Positions 17,425-25,053 of a stretch of 35,304 bases of DNA are shown here, piece after piece. Below the pieces are notes generated by a model. It was not told the DNA's origin. It searched no databases and saw nothing but the letters and a program-made list of their open reading frames with translations. The DNA comes from a virus, in IMG/VR virus record IMGVR_UViG_3300023176_002508, positions 1 through 35,304 of that record; one strand, given 5' to 3'. Position numbers and translations under genes: made by a program. How positions within the stretch are numbered: the first letter of the stretch is position 1; every line of letters starts with the position of its first letter.

Positions 17425-17863
17425 CATACAAAAAGCGGTTCTTGAACTTTTAGATAGTCAAGGTGTAGAGGTACATACTCAGTCTGGTACTGAGGTTGCA
17501 ATCTACTGTCCGTTTCACGACAATGTTCACAGCCCTGCCTGTTACATAAATACTAAGACAGGCTTGTGGCAGTGTTTTAATCCTTCATGTGGTAAGAAGG
17601 GCAACTTCAGACAGTTGTACAAACACATGACTGGTAAAACATATGGTCGTGAGTGGATACTTGATCCTGTTAATTTGCAGAGAGAACTTGATCTAGCTCT
17701 TGTCATAAAAGATGGTACTGAAGAGTTGTCTACTGATTCGGTCCAGGTTGATTACGAATCTGGTGAGGTTGATAACGTTCAGACTCTTGTCGATAGGGGG
17801 TACGATTTAGATATCCTTGAGTATTTTGAGATTGGTATTCAAAAGTTAAAGACCGTGTTGTAA
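17396..17863 (+). CDS. DNA primase, N-terminal zinc-binding part
   Basis: A 155-residue reading frame holding the CHC2-type zinc-binding domain of a DnaG-family primase: Cys38, His41, Cys60 and Cys65 within 'YCPFHD' and 'WQCFNPSCGKKG'. A linker follows, and the start of the catalytic core ('YDLDILEYFEIGIQ'). The frame then ends a few codons after 'GIQKL'. The expected continuation (KDRVVIPVRD) is present in the -1 frame, and the TOPRIM domain follows in that frame, so this is the front half of a single primase. It synthesises RNA primers for the phage fork. The TTG start at 17396 overlaps the previous gene. Confidence 0.8.
   Translation: MNSNFTSTGNIQKAVLELLDSQGVEVHTQSGTEVAIYCPFHDNVHSPACYINTKTGLWQCFNPSCGKKGNFRQLYKHMTGKTYGREWILDPVNLQRELDLALVIKDGTEELSTDSVQVDYESGEVDNVQTLVDRGYDLDILEYFEIGIQKLKTVL
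17843..17851 (+). other. Apparent -1 frameshift site in primase
   Basis: The two primase frames overlap in 17830-17860. Re-reading one A after the Leu codon TTA (17846-17848) changes TTA AAG into TTA AAA GAC and restores homology. The A AAG tetranucleotide can slip by -1, but no full X XXY YYZ heptamer is present. A lost A in a run of four would give the same result. Confidence 0.6.
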
Positions 17864-18321
17864 TTCCTGTCCGTGACCCCCAGTATAAACTGGTTGGTTT
17901 GATTGGTCGTGCTATACATGACTGGCAAGAACCTAGATATCTATATAATAAAGGTTTCAAGCGGGCAGACGTTCTATTCAACATCCAAAACGCTAAGCAA
18001 TATGATAGCGTAATTATATGTGAAGGCAGTTTGGATGCTATCAAGGTTGCTCAGGCTGGCTTCAGGAATGTTGTGGCTACTCTGGGTGCTAAGGTGTCTC
18101 CGAATCAGGTCAGAATGATCAAAAAATATTTTGATGCGATCACGGTATTTTCTGACAATGATGACGCTGGTGCGGAGATGAGGCGTGCTATAATTGACGA
18201 GTGTCGTGGTAAGGAGATTTATACCGTTGCTATACCTGACGGTCTTAAAGATCCCGGCGACATGACAGACATACAAATTAAGCAAGCCATTACAAGCAAG
18301 CAATTAAACATAGGAGATTAA
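17848..18321 (+). CDS. DNA primase, C-terminal TOPRIM part (-1 frame)
   Basis: This frame, joined at about 17848, supplies the rest of the DnaG-like core: 'KDRVVIPVRDPQYKLVGLIG' (the 'iPi.d..g..vgf.gR' region), then TOPRIM motifs 'VIICEGSLDAIKV' (catalytic Glu) and 'TVFSDNDDAG' (DxD metal site). The first start codon inside it is a TTG at 17899 with no ribosome site before it, and starting there would cut the core domain. A fused product by frameshifting, or a sequencing deletion, is therefore more likely than an independent gene. The length of the joined protein (about 307 residues) fits small phage primases that lack a helicase-binding domain. Confidence 0.78.
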   Translation, partial: KDRVVIPVRDPQYKLVGLIGRAIHDWQEPRYLYNKGFKRADVLFNIQNAKQYDSVIICEGSLDAIKVAQAGFRNVVATLGAKVSPNQVRMIKKYFDAITVFSDNDDAGAEMRRAIIDECRGKEIYTVAIPDGLKDPGDMTDIQIKQAITSKQLNIGD

Positions 18322-18326
18322 ATTAC

Positions 18327-18971
18327 ATGTCATTTTCAAGCATTAAAACACTAAAAGATATTGAGAACAGTATTCCGCAGAAGTCAGGCGGTTCTGGAGG
18401 TGCGAAGAAGTTTTTCAACCTTCAGTCAGGCGATACTTACAAGGTTCGTTTCCGTCAAGAACTTACTGAGGATTCTAAGCATTACGAAGAAGAAGTGGGA
18501 ACCGGCATTATTGTTCCGGTTGTGACTTCACCCATTAACTGGAAGTGGCGCTGTGCATCTACAGCGTCAATGGCGGAGCATGGCTACCGCTGTTGGGCGA
18601 CTGAGCAGGTTGCTCAGGATGGGCGTTGGAAGCCGAAGCCTCACCTTCTCATTAATATTGCGGTTGAGATTGATGGTACATGGGAACCTCGTATCCTTGA
18701 TACCACTTTCAACCAGCGTCACATCGGTCTTATGCTGATGGAGTACGCTAAAGAGTTTGGTTCGATTATGGATCAGACATTTAAGTACAGCCGTACTGGT
18801 TCAGGTGCTCAGGACACTAATTATAGCCTGATTCCTCTTGGAACTAGTGAGGCTGATGCTTCCATTGCTGGTCTTACTATGCACCAGTTGGACAACGTGT
18901 ACATGGTACTCGGATACGATAAGCAGAAGCAGTATCTGACTACTGGTGAATTGACTAACGACGGTTGGTGA
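18327..18971 (+). CDS. Probable single-stranded DNA-binding protein
   Basis: A 214-residue protein with AGGAG at 18312-18316. The pattern 'GDTYKVRFRQEL', then a two-Cys segment ('WRCASTA' and 'YRCWATEQ'), then 'LLINIAVEIDGTWEPRIL' and 'FKYSRTGSGAQDTNYSLIPL' follows the layout of phage OB-fold proteins usually called ssDNA-binding or replication accessory proteins. It lies between primase and polymerase genes, where such a protein is expected. It would coat single-stranded DNA at the fork. It is not a bacterial Ssb: the acidic tail of that family is missing. Confidence 0.6.
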   Translation: MSFSSIKTLKDIENSIPQKSGGSGGAKKFFNLQSGDTYKVRFRQELTEDSKHYEEEVGTGIIVPVVTSPINWKWRCASTASMAEHGYRCWATEQVAQDGRWKPKPHLLINIAVEIDGTWEPRILDTTFNQRHIGLMLMEYAKEFGSIMDQTFKYSRTGSGAQDTNYSLIPLGTSEADASIAGLTMHQLDNVYMVLGYDKQKQYLTTGELTNDGW

Positions 18972-18987
18972 TTTCGACGGTGCGATT

Positions 18988-19026
18988 GTTGGGCTACGTG
19001 GGGGGAGCAATCCCCCCACACCCAAC
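18988..19026 (+). other. Strong hairpin between ssDNA-binding and nucleotidase genes
   Basis: An 8-bp perfect stem (18998-19005 with 19012-19019, six G:C pairs in a row, 6-base loop) sits inside an outer 6-bp stem (18988-18993 with 19021-19026). No T-run follows, so it is not a classical terminator. It ends just before the GGAAAGG ribosome site of the next gene and could protect the upstream mRNA or modulate translation of the nucleotidase. Confidence 0.6.
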
Positions 19027-19040
19027 GGAAAGGTTGTCTT

Positions 19041-19562
19041 GTGGGTAAGACTATTTGTTTGGATCTTGATGGGGTCGTTGCAGATCTCGTTGGCTCGATC
19101 AATAAAGAACTAGATGTTCGTGGGATGTCTGGGTTTGATTATTCTGATTGGGTTATTTCTCCGTATGAGGATGATTTGACTCGGGAGATTTTTGGTTCTC
19201 GGGTGTTTTGGAGAAATTTGAAGCCTTTTGTTGATTCGTGGTATGCGGTTAATGATTGGTGGGCGTTGGGTCATGATGTATTTTTTGTGACTGCTAGGTA
19301 TTCTGATGCGGCTATTCGTTGGGCGAGGCCGTGGTTGGATATGTGGAATTTTCAGTATTCTGATTTGTTTTTTGCTGAGATGGGCGATAAGTCTGGCTTG
19401 GTGCAGATGTTGAAGGCTGATGTGATGGTTGAGGATAATCCTCATGAGGTTGGGTTGTTGAGGGAGGCTGGTGTTGATGCGTATTTGATGCGGGCTTGGT
19501 ATAATTCGGAGTTTTGGGAGGAGTTCCCTTCTGTGGGTTCTTTGTTGGAGGTGTTAGTGTGA
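19041..19562 (+). CDS. HAD-family 5'(3')-deoxyribonucleotidase-like
   Basis: A 173-residue protein with GTG start and GGAAAGG at 19027-19033. HAD motif I is 'CLDLDGVVAD' (Asp8 nucleophile, Asp10 acid/base), motif II is 'FFVTARYS' and motif IV is 'VMVEDNPHEV'. The insertion and size fit 5'(3')-deoxyribonucleotidases, which dephosphorylate dNMPs. In a phage replication operon this would adjust nucleotide pools, or remove a host or modified nucleotide. Third codon positions are strikingly G/T-rich. It overlaps the methyltransferase by four bases (GTGA). Confidence 0.8.
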   Translation: MGKTICLDLDGVVADLVGSINKELDVRGMSGFDYSDWVISPYEDDLTREIFGSRVFWRNLKPFVDSWYAVNDWWALGHDVFFVTARYSDAAIRWARPWLDMWNFQYSDLFFAEMGDKSGLVQMLKADVMVEDNPHEVGLLREAGVDAYLMRAWYNSEFWEEFPSVGSLLEVLV

Positions 19563-20749
19563 AGTTTGGTTCTTTGTTTGCTGGGGTCGGTGGTTTTGAT
19601 CTTGGTTTTGAGGCTGCTGGTGGTGTGTGTTGCTGGCAGGTTGAGTGGGATAAGCATTGTCAGCAGGTGTTGGGTTTTCGCTGGCCGACTGTGCCAAAGT
19701 TTGAGGATGTGCGTGATGTGTCTGGCTATGATTTGGAGCCGGTTGATGTTATTACGTATGGGTTTCCTTGTCAGGATCTGAGTGTTGCTGGCAAGCAGGC
19801 TGGTTTAGATGGCGACCGGTCTGGTTTGTTTTTTGAAGCCATTCGTATTATTAAGGAGATGAGAGATGCAACAGATGGACAATTTCCAAGAGTCGTTGTG
19901 GCCGAAAACGTCGCCGGACTGCTCAGTGCCGACGGAGGCGATGCAATGGGGAGATGCCTTGACACGCTGGCCGAAGCAGGGGCGTTGGTCAGCGAGTGGT
20001 GTATGTTGGACTCACAGTGGTTCGGAGTTCCCCAGAGAAGAAGGCGCGTGTTCCTTGCCTCTGTCTTCGATTCTTCAGTTGCCGGAAGATGTCCCGACGA
20101 AATTTTCCCTCTCTGCGAAGGCGGCTCAGGGGATTTTGAACAGAGCGTCAAGGAGGGGCAAAGAGTTGCCGGTGGAGTTGAGGATGGCGTTGGAGTCGGT
20201 CGTTCGTTCAGAATGCTAGGTTTTGGTCATTATGCTGATGATGATTCTGCGTCTACGTTGAAGGCTAGGGATTATAAGGATGCTACTGATCTTGTTGTGA
20301 TGCCTATTTCTGGTAAGGTGATTGGTCGTAAGGATTCTAATACGGGTAATGGTCGGGGTTATGGTTTTGATGGTGATCCGATGTTTACTTTGACTACGGT
20401 TGATCATCATGCTGTTGCTGTTGTTCCTTTTGTGAAGTCTAGGAGGGCACAGAATAAGGATGATTTTGAGACTTGGGTTGAGGGTGGTCCTGCGCCTACG
20501 TTGAATCAGTTTGATATGGGTGATATTCGTTCTACTGTGACGGTGTTGTCTGGTGATGCTGGTTCGTTGGGTGTGAGGAGGCTTACTCCGTTGGAGTGTG
20601 AGCGTTTGATGGGGTGGCCTGATGAACATACGTTGTATCGTTCTGATGGTAAGGTGACTTCTGATTCTCAGCGTTTTAAGATGTGTGGTAATGGTGTTGT
20701 GGCTCCTGTTGCTCAGTGGGTTGCTAAACAGATTGGGGCGTTGTTGTGA
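19559..20749 (+). CDS. DNA (cytosine-5) methyltransferase
   Basis: The GTG at 19559 overlaps the previous stop (GTGA), has GGAGG at 19547-19551 and gives 396 residues. It is preferred to an ATG at 19514 inside the upstream gene. Motifs: I 'FAGVGGFDLG' (about 6-15); IV 'GFPCQDLS' with catalytic Cys71; VI 'ENVAGLLS'; VIII 'QRRRRVFL'; a target-recognition region; and X 'GNGVV' near the C-terminus. It would transfer a methyl group from SAM to cytosine C5, probably protecting phage DNA against restriction; the target sequence is unknown and no partner restriction enzyme is seen. Bases 19862-20219 differ sharply in composition from both sides because a second gene lies there in the +1 frame. Confidence 0.93.
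   Translation: MKFGSLFAGVGGFDLGFEAAGGVCCWQVEWDKHCQQVLGFRWPTVPKFEDVRDVSGYDLEPVDVITYGFPCQDLSVAGKQAGLDGDRSGLFFEAIRIIKEMRDATDGQFPRVVVAENVAGLLSADGGDAMGRCLDTLAEAGALVSEWCMLDSQWFGVPQRRRRVFLASVFDSSVAGRCPDEIFPLCEGGSGDFEQSVKEGQRVAGGVEDGVGVGRSFRMLGFGHYADDDSASTLKARDYKDATDLVVMPISGKVIGRKDSNTGNGRGYGFDGDPMFTLTTVDHHAVAVVPFVKSRRAQNKDDFETWVEGGPAPTLNQFDMGDIRSTVTVLSGDAGSLGVRRLTPLECERLMGWPDEHTLYRSDGKVTSDSQRFKMCGNGVVAPVAQWVAKQIGALL
19853..19858 (+). promoter_or_regulatory. Shine-Dalgarno site of embedded gene
   Basis: AAGGAG lies inside the methyltransferase coding sequence seven bases before the ATG at 19866. The strength and spacing are ideal, which argues that the embedded reading frame is translated. Confidence 0.65.
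19866..20219 (+). CDS. Overlapping gene embedded in the cytosine methyltransferase
   Basis: A 117-residue reading frame entirely inside the methyltransferase gene, in the +1 frame. It has its own AAGGAG at ideal spacing. The C-terminal half looks like a real folded domain: 'PLSSILQLPEDVPTKFSLSA' followed by 'KAAQGILNRASRRGKELP' and a final amphipathic helix. I recall similar 'LS.KA..GILRRA.RRGKELP' sequences from small uncharacterised phage proteins. The N-terminal half is Trp/Ser/Pro-rich and looks less constrained. The G/T-biased composition of the surrounding gene switches to C/A/G-rich at about 19862 and back at about 20220, matching the ends of this frame. Function is unknown; a role tied to the methyltransferase is a guess. 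Confidence 0.68.
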   Translation: MQQMDNFQESLWPKTSPDCSVPTEAMQWGDALTRWPKQGRWSASGVCWTHSGSEFPREEGACSLPLSSILQLPEDVPTKFSLSAKAAQGILNRASRRGKELPVELRMALESVVRSEC

Positions 20750-23700
20750 CGGATTTTGTGCATTTGCATTGTCATAGTGAGTATTCACTTCTTGATGGGA
20801 TGTCTCGTCCTGAGGATATTGCTCGTATTGCGTCGTCTAATGGTCAGTTTGCGGCTGCTATTACTGATCATGGGACGATGGGTGGTGTGTTGAAGTTTCA
20901 GGATGCTTGCGATAAGTCTGGTGTTCGACCTTTGTTCGGTATTGAGGCTTATTTTGTTCCTTCTGTTGAGTCTGATTCTGATTCAAAGCATGAGCGTTTT
21001 CATTTGATTCTTTTAGCGAAGAATAATGAGGGTTTGCAAAAGCTTTTTGAGGCTAATCGTGTTGGTTGGAAGGACAATTTTTATTATAAGCCTCGTATGG
21101 ATTTTGATCTTCTCGAGGATCTTGTTGATGATGATGTGATTGCTTTGTCTGGTTGTATGGGTGGGGCGATTTCTAAGGCTTTGGAGCGTGGTGATCAGGC
21201 TGAAGCTGAGATGTTGTCGGAGAGGTTTGTCAAGATTTTTGGTGATGATTTCTATTATGAGGTGCAGGCTTGGAATCCTCAGTCGTTGAATGATGGGTTG
21301 ATTGATTTAGCGTCGTCGTTTAATAAGAAGGTTGTTGCTACTGCTGATTGCCACTTTCCTTCTGCTCATGATGCTCATGATGAAGAGGTTCTTCTTATGG
21401 TGTCGCAGTATCCGTCGTTGAATGCTGGTCAGGTTCGTCATGCTAAGGAGAATCTTGCTGGTGGGGGTAATGTGACGGATAAGATGAATCGTATGTATCC
21501 TGATCGTTTTCTCAGGTTTGATCATATTAATCCTTATGTTGCTCCTGCTGAAGAAGTGTTGTCTTGGTTCGCAGATAAAGGTTATGATGAGCCGTTGTAT
21601 CTTGAAAACACGGTTGAGGTTGCTGAGAAGTGTTCTGCTCGTATTGAGAAACGTAAGAATCTTTTGCCGAAGTATATGAAGGCTTTGGATTCAGATGATT
21701 ATTTGCGTGAGTTGTGTTTGACTGCTTTGTCTGACAAATCGATTGATACTGATGTGTATCGCAATCGTCTTGATGAGGAACTTGCTGTCATTTCTAAACT
21801 TGGTTTCTCAGACTATTTTTTGATGACTTGGGACTTGGTGAAGTGGTGTGATCGTAATGATGTTGGTCGTGGAACTGGTCGTGGTTCTGTCGGTGGGTCT
21901 TTGATTGCGTATTTGCTTGATATTTCTAAGGTTGATCCTATTGAGTATGGTTTGTTGTTTGCTCGTTTCTTGAATCCTGATCGTAATGATTATCCTGATA
22001 TTGATTTGGACTTTGAGGATAAGAAGCGTGAAGAGGTTAAGCAGTATCTTGCTGAGCGTTGGGGTTCTGAGAATGTTGCGGCTATTGCGACGTATGGTGT
22101 GTTTAAACCTAAGTCTGTGATTAAAGATGTCGCTAGGGTTTTTCAGGTTCCGTTTGATGAGACCAATAGTGTGACTCCGTTCTTTGAGACTTTGGAAGAG
22201 TTGCAGGCGACGGACAAGGGCAAGACGTTTATTAAGAAGTATCCTGATGTGTTGCCAGTTGCGAAGAAGTTGGAAGGCAGGATTCGTAATACTGGTATTC
22301 ATGCGGCTGGTATGGTTGTTTCTTCTGTCCCATTGACCGATATTTGCCCCGTAGAGACTCGTAAAGGCACTTCTGGCGAGGGCAGAGCGGCTGTCACTTC
22401 TTTTGATATGGAGGACGCTGAGGCGGTCGGTTTGATCAAGGTTGATATTCTTGGTTTGAAGACTGTTTCTGTTATTAAGGATTGTATTTCTAAGATTAAG
22501 GAGATTCATGGTGTTGACGTTACTGATACGTCGCTTACTTTGGATGATCCTGCTGTGTTCCAAAACTTTAATGAGGGTAATACTGTGGGTGTGTTTCAGG
22601 CTGATGCAGCTGCTTACAGAAACCTTATTGATCGCATGGGTATTGATGATTTTAATGATCTGGTTGTTTCTAATGCGCTAGTTCGTCCAGGTGCGTTGCT
22701 TTCTCAGGGTCAGGCTTATATTGACTGCAAGAAGGGTGAGGCTCAACCTAAGTATCCTCATGAGGTTGTGAAACCTATTTTGGAAGAGACTTACGGTACT
22801 GTCATCTTTCAGGAGCAGTTGATGCAGATGGCTGTGTTGCTTGCTGGTTTTACTTGGTCTGAGGCTGACAAGCTTCGTAAGATTATTGGTAAGAAGCGTG
22901 ATGCGGCTGGTTTTGATGAGTATAAGGAGAAGTTCTGTAGTAACGAGTATTTGACTCGTAAGCAGTCTGAGAAGATTTGGGCTGACTTTGAACTTGCGGC
23001 TTTGTACATGTTTAATAAGTCGCACGCTGTTGCTTATTCTATGTTGTCGTATCAGACGATGTGGTTGAAGATTAATTACCCTAAAGAGTTTGTGTGGTCA
23101 ATGCTGTACAACGAGTCTGAAAAGGGTAAGATCACCGCTTATCTGATGGAGGCTACTCGACTTGGTATTAAGACTCTTCCTCCTGATGTAAATACGTCAG
23201 ATGAGTATTTCACTATTGACTCTGAGGGTATTCGTTTTGGTTTGAGGAACGTTGCTGGCTGTGGTAATAGTGCGATTGATGAGATTACTAAGCATCGTCC
23301 TTACAATTCATACGACGAGTTTATGAACAAGTGTTCTAAGCGTCATGTGAAGGCTCCGCTTAGGGAAAGTTTGGAGAAGGTTGGTGCGTTCGTTTCTTTA
23401 GGTCATAATTCTGGCTATGATCACGAACGCTACTATCTTCCGATTCTAGGCTTTGCGGCTGGTCTTGCTGATAGCGATAACGAGATGGATGAACTTGTGG
23501 AGCCGATTGATGGCTTCCATGAGATTTACTCAGAGTTGCGGATGATTAAGGGTGTGGTTCGTTCTACTAAGAAGACACCGAAGTATCTGCGTGTTGAGAT
23601 TGAGGATCAAACATCGTCTGTCAGCGTGTTCTGTGATCGCAATGCTGAGATTGCTAATCGTGATTTTATGTATTTCTTGATTGGTGACCGCACATTACAT

Positions 23701-24117
23701 ATGTTCTGTGACGCTTATGAGTACGCAGGTACTGACCTTTATGATCTGACTACGATCAGGAAGAAGGGTAAGGAACACGAATATAATTGGTTGTATGACA
23801 CCGGCTTGGGTGACGCTTCGGATGAAAGAAGTTTGCTGTACATTTTTAGCACTAGGACATTTACTACTGCTAAGGGTAAGGATATGTGCAACTTTTATGC
23901 GTGGGATGGTCAGAAGATTATCAAGGTTGTTGTTTTCCCATTCTTGTACGCAAAAATGCGTCATATGTTGGGCAAGACAGGATGGCACGCTGCTAAACTT
24001 AAAGATGTAAAAGACTTAGAGGCAGCTGCTCGTCTGGACTCTTACACTCTGGACAACGAGAACTCCCTAATTACAATAGAAAACTATATTGAAAGAAAGA
24101 GGTTGGTCAAACCGTGA
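20746..24117 (+). CDS. dnaE: DNA polymerase III alpha subunit (C-family)
   Basis: A 1123-residue replicative polymerase, close to the full length of bacterial DnaE. It starts with GTG in a GTGA overlap. The N-terminal PHP domain has 'HLHCHSEYSLLDG' and 'AITDHGTMGG'. The palm has 'GRGTGRGSVGGSLIAYLLDI' and 'YPDIDLDF' with catalytic Asp418 and Asp420, and the third Asp is 567 in 'KVDILGLK'. The fingers contain 'KSHAVAYSMLSYQTMWLK'. The C-terminal part holds a helix-hairpin-helix and OB-type region. Encoding a full C-family polymerase together with helicase, primase and ssDNA-binding protein indicates host-independent fork synthesis. No clamp or clamp loader is seen. Codons are strongly T/G-ending. 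Confidence 0.95.
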   Translation: MTDFVHLHCHSEYSLLDGMSRPEDIARIASSNGQFAAAITDHGTMGGVLKFQDACDKSGVRPLFGIEAYFVPSVESDSDSKHERFHLILLAKNNEGLQKLFEANRVGWKDNFYYKPRMDFDLLEDLVDDDVIALSGCMGGAISKALERGDQAEAEMLSERFVKIFGDDFYYEVQAWNPQSLNDGLIDLASSFNKKVVATADCHFPSAHDAHDEEVLLMVSQYPSLNAGQVRHAKENLAGGGNVTDKMNRMYPDRFLRFDHINPYVAPAEEVLSWFADKGYDEPLYLENTVEVAEKCSARIEKRKNLLPKYMKALDSDDYLRELCLTALSDKSIDTDVYRNRLDEELAVISKLGFSDYFLMTWDLVKWCDRNDVGRGTGRGSVGGSLIAYLLDISKVDPIEYGLLFARFLNPDRNDYPDIDLDFEDKKREEVKQYLAERWGSENVAAIATYGVFKPKSVIKDVARVFQVPFDETNSVTPFFETLEELQATDKGKTFIKKYPDVLPVAKKLEGRIRNTGIHAAGMVVSSVPLTDICPVETRKGTSGEGRAAVTSFDMEDAEAVGLIKVDILGLKTVSVIKDCISKIKEIHGVDVTDTSLTLDDPAVFQNFNEGNTVGVFQADAAAYRNLIDRMGIDDFNDLVVSNALVRPGALLSQGQAYIDCKKGEAQPKYPHEVVKPILEETYGTVIFQEQLMQMAVLLAGFTWSEADKLRKIIGKKRDAAGFDEYKEKFCSNEYLTRKQSEKIWADFELAALYMFNKSHAVAYSMLSYQTMWLKINYPKEFVWSMLYNESEKGKITAYLMEATRLGIKTLPPDVNTSDEYFTIDSEGIRFGLRNVAGCGNSAIDEITKHRPYNSYDEFMNKCSKRHVKAPLRESLEKVGAFVSLGHNSGYDHERYYLPILGFAAGLADSDNEMDELVEPIDGFHEIYSELRMIKGVVRSTKKTPKYLRVEIEDQTSSVSVFCDRNAEIANRDFMYFLIGDRTLHMFCDAYEYAGTDLYDLTTIRKKGKEHEYNWLYDTGLGDASDERSLLYIFSTRTFTTAKGKDMCNFYAWDGQKIIKVVVFPFLYAKMRHMLGKTGWHAAKLKDVKDLEAAARLDSYTLDNENSLITIENYIERKRLVKP

Positions 24118-25052
24118 CATTGGAACAGTATCAAGATATTTGGGTGAATGGTCAAGTCAAACAGCCTGGTATCCGTGATTGTGGATTGAGGTGGGAAATG
24201 ATGAAACCTCAACTGGATAGATGGAAACGTCCGTTTACTGTTTTAGACTTTGGTGCAAATCTTGGTTATTATTCTTTGCGTCTTGTTGAGGAATACGATT
24301 GCACTGTGGTTGCTGTCGAAAGCATTTATACGGAATGGTTGAAGCAGGTTCTGGATGAGAACAAGCAGGACAGGATTATCTTGCTAGATAAGAAGTTTAC
24401 TCTTCAGGATATTCAAGAGTTGTCTGAGGTTGAGCATTTTGACTTGGTGCTTGCTCTGTCAGTGATGCATCATGTTGAGGGTGGCTCATATGAAGAGATT
24501 TTGGAGGCTTTTAAATCTTTAGGTGATGTGATGATCTCTGAAATTGCTTTAGAAGGTCCAGCCTGTGGTCAAAATATTGTTAAGGATACTTATGTCCCGA
24601 AGAATGCAAAGGTGCTCGGCAAACCTAAATCTCATTTAGATGGCTCTGAGCGCATCTTGTTTGTCTCGGAGCATAGCAAGAGAAAAATTGCTAAGTCTTA
24701 TATTGGTACACCTTTGCGTGACACTGCTTTGAATATTCATTCAGATTATTATCATAAAGAGTATGTGAAGTCCGGTAGTGTTAGGCAATGGTATCGTGGT
24801 ATCAATCTGAAGACATGGATGGAGATGGGTGGGGTTCTTCCTTCTCCTGAGAAAATTGTTGAAATGTGTGAGAAGCAGAAACCTGACTTCATGAAAGGTG
24901 ATATGATTCATGGAGACCTCGCCGTACACAATGTAATTTTGCAGGGTGATCAGGTTAAGTTTATTGACAGTCTTGATGTGAGAAGGCATGTTGAGATTGA
25001 CGATGACTGGTTCGAAAAAATGGTTAACGAAATTCTAGATTCTAGGAGGTAA
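24114..25052 (+). CDS. SAM methyltransferase fused to kinase-like domain
   Basis: A 312-residue protein that overlaps the polymerase stop by four bases (GTGA). Residues about 40-150 form a class I SAM methyltransferase: 'VLDFGANLGYYSL' (Asp45, Gly47, Gly51), an acidic 'VAVES' strand 2, and 'DLVLALSVMHHV' at strand 4. From about 225 to the end is a fragment of the aminoglycoside phosphotransferase/choline kinase fold: the catalytic loop 'IHGDLAVHNV' (His266, Asp268, Asn273) and a metal-binding Asp285 in 'KFIDSLD'. The kinase N-lobe is not obvious, so the C-terminal part is a minimal kinase or uses the methyltransferase as a scaffold. The substrate is unknown; a small molecule, nucleotide or carbohydrate is possible. 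Confidence 0.7.
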   Translation: MTLEQYQDIWVNGQVKQPGIRDCGLRWEMMKPQLDRWKRPFTVLDFGANLGYYSLRLVEEYDCTVVAVESIYTEWLKQVLDENKQDRIILLDKKFTLQDIQELSEVEHFDLVLALSVMHHVEGGSYEEILEAFKSLGDVMISEIALEGPACGQNIVKDTYVPKNAKVLGKPKSHLDGSERILFVSEHSKRKIAKSYIGTPLRDTALNIHSDYYHKEYVKSGSVRQWYRGINLKTWMEMGGVLPSPEKIVEMCEKQKPDFMKGDMIHGDLAVHNVILQGDQVKFIDSLDVRRHVEIDDDWFEKMVNEILDSRR

Positions 25053-25053
25053 T

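Noticed and set aside
18988-19026. Intrinsic terminator
   Set aside because: The stem is strong but no T-run follows and the next gene's ribosome site begins at once.
21808-22563. 251-residue open frame on the minus strand within the polymerase gene
   Set aside because: It is fully inside a well-supported gene, has a low-complexity Ile/Arg/Asn/Thr composition, and is explained by the T/G-ending codon bias of the + strand, which removes antisense stops.
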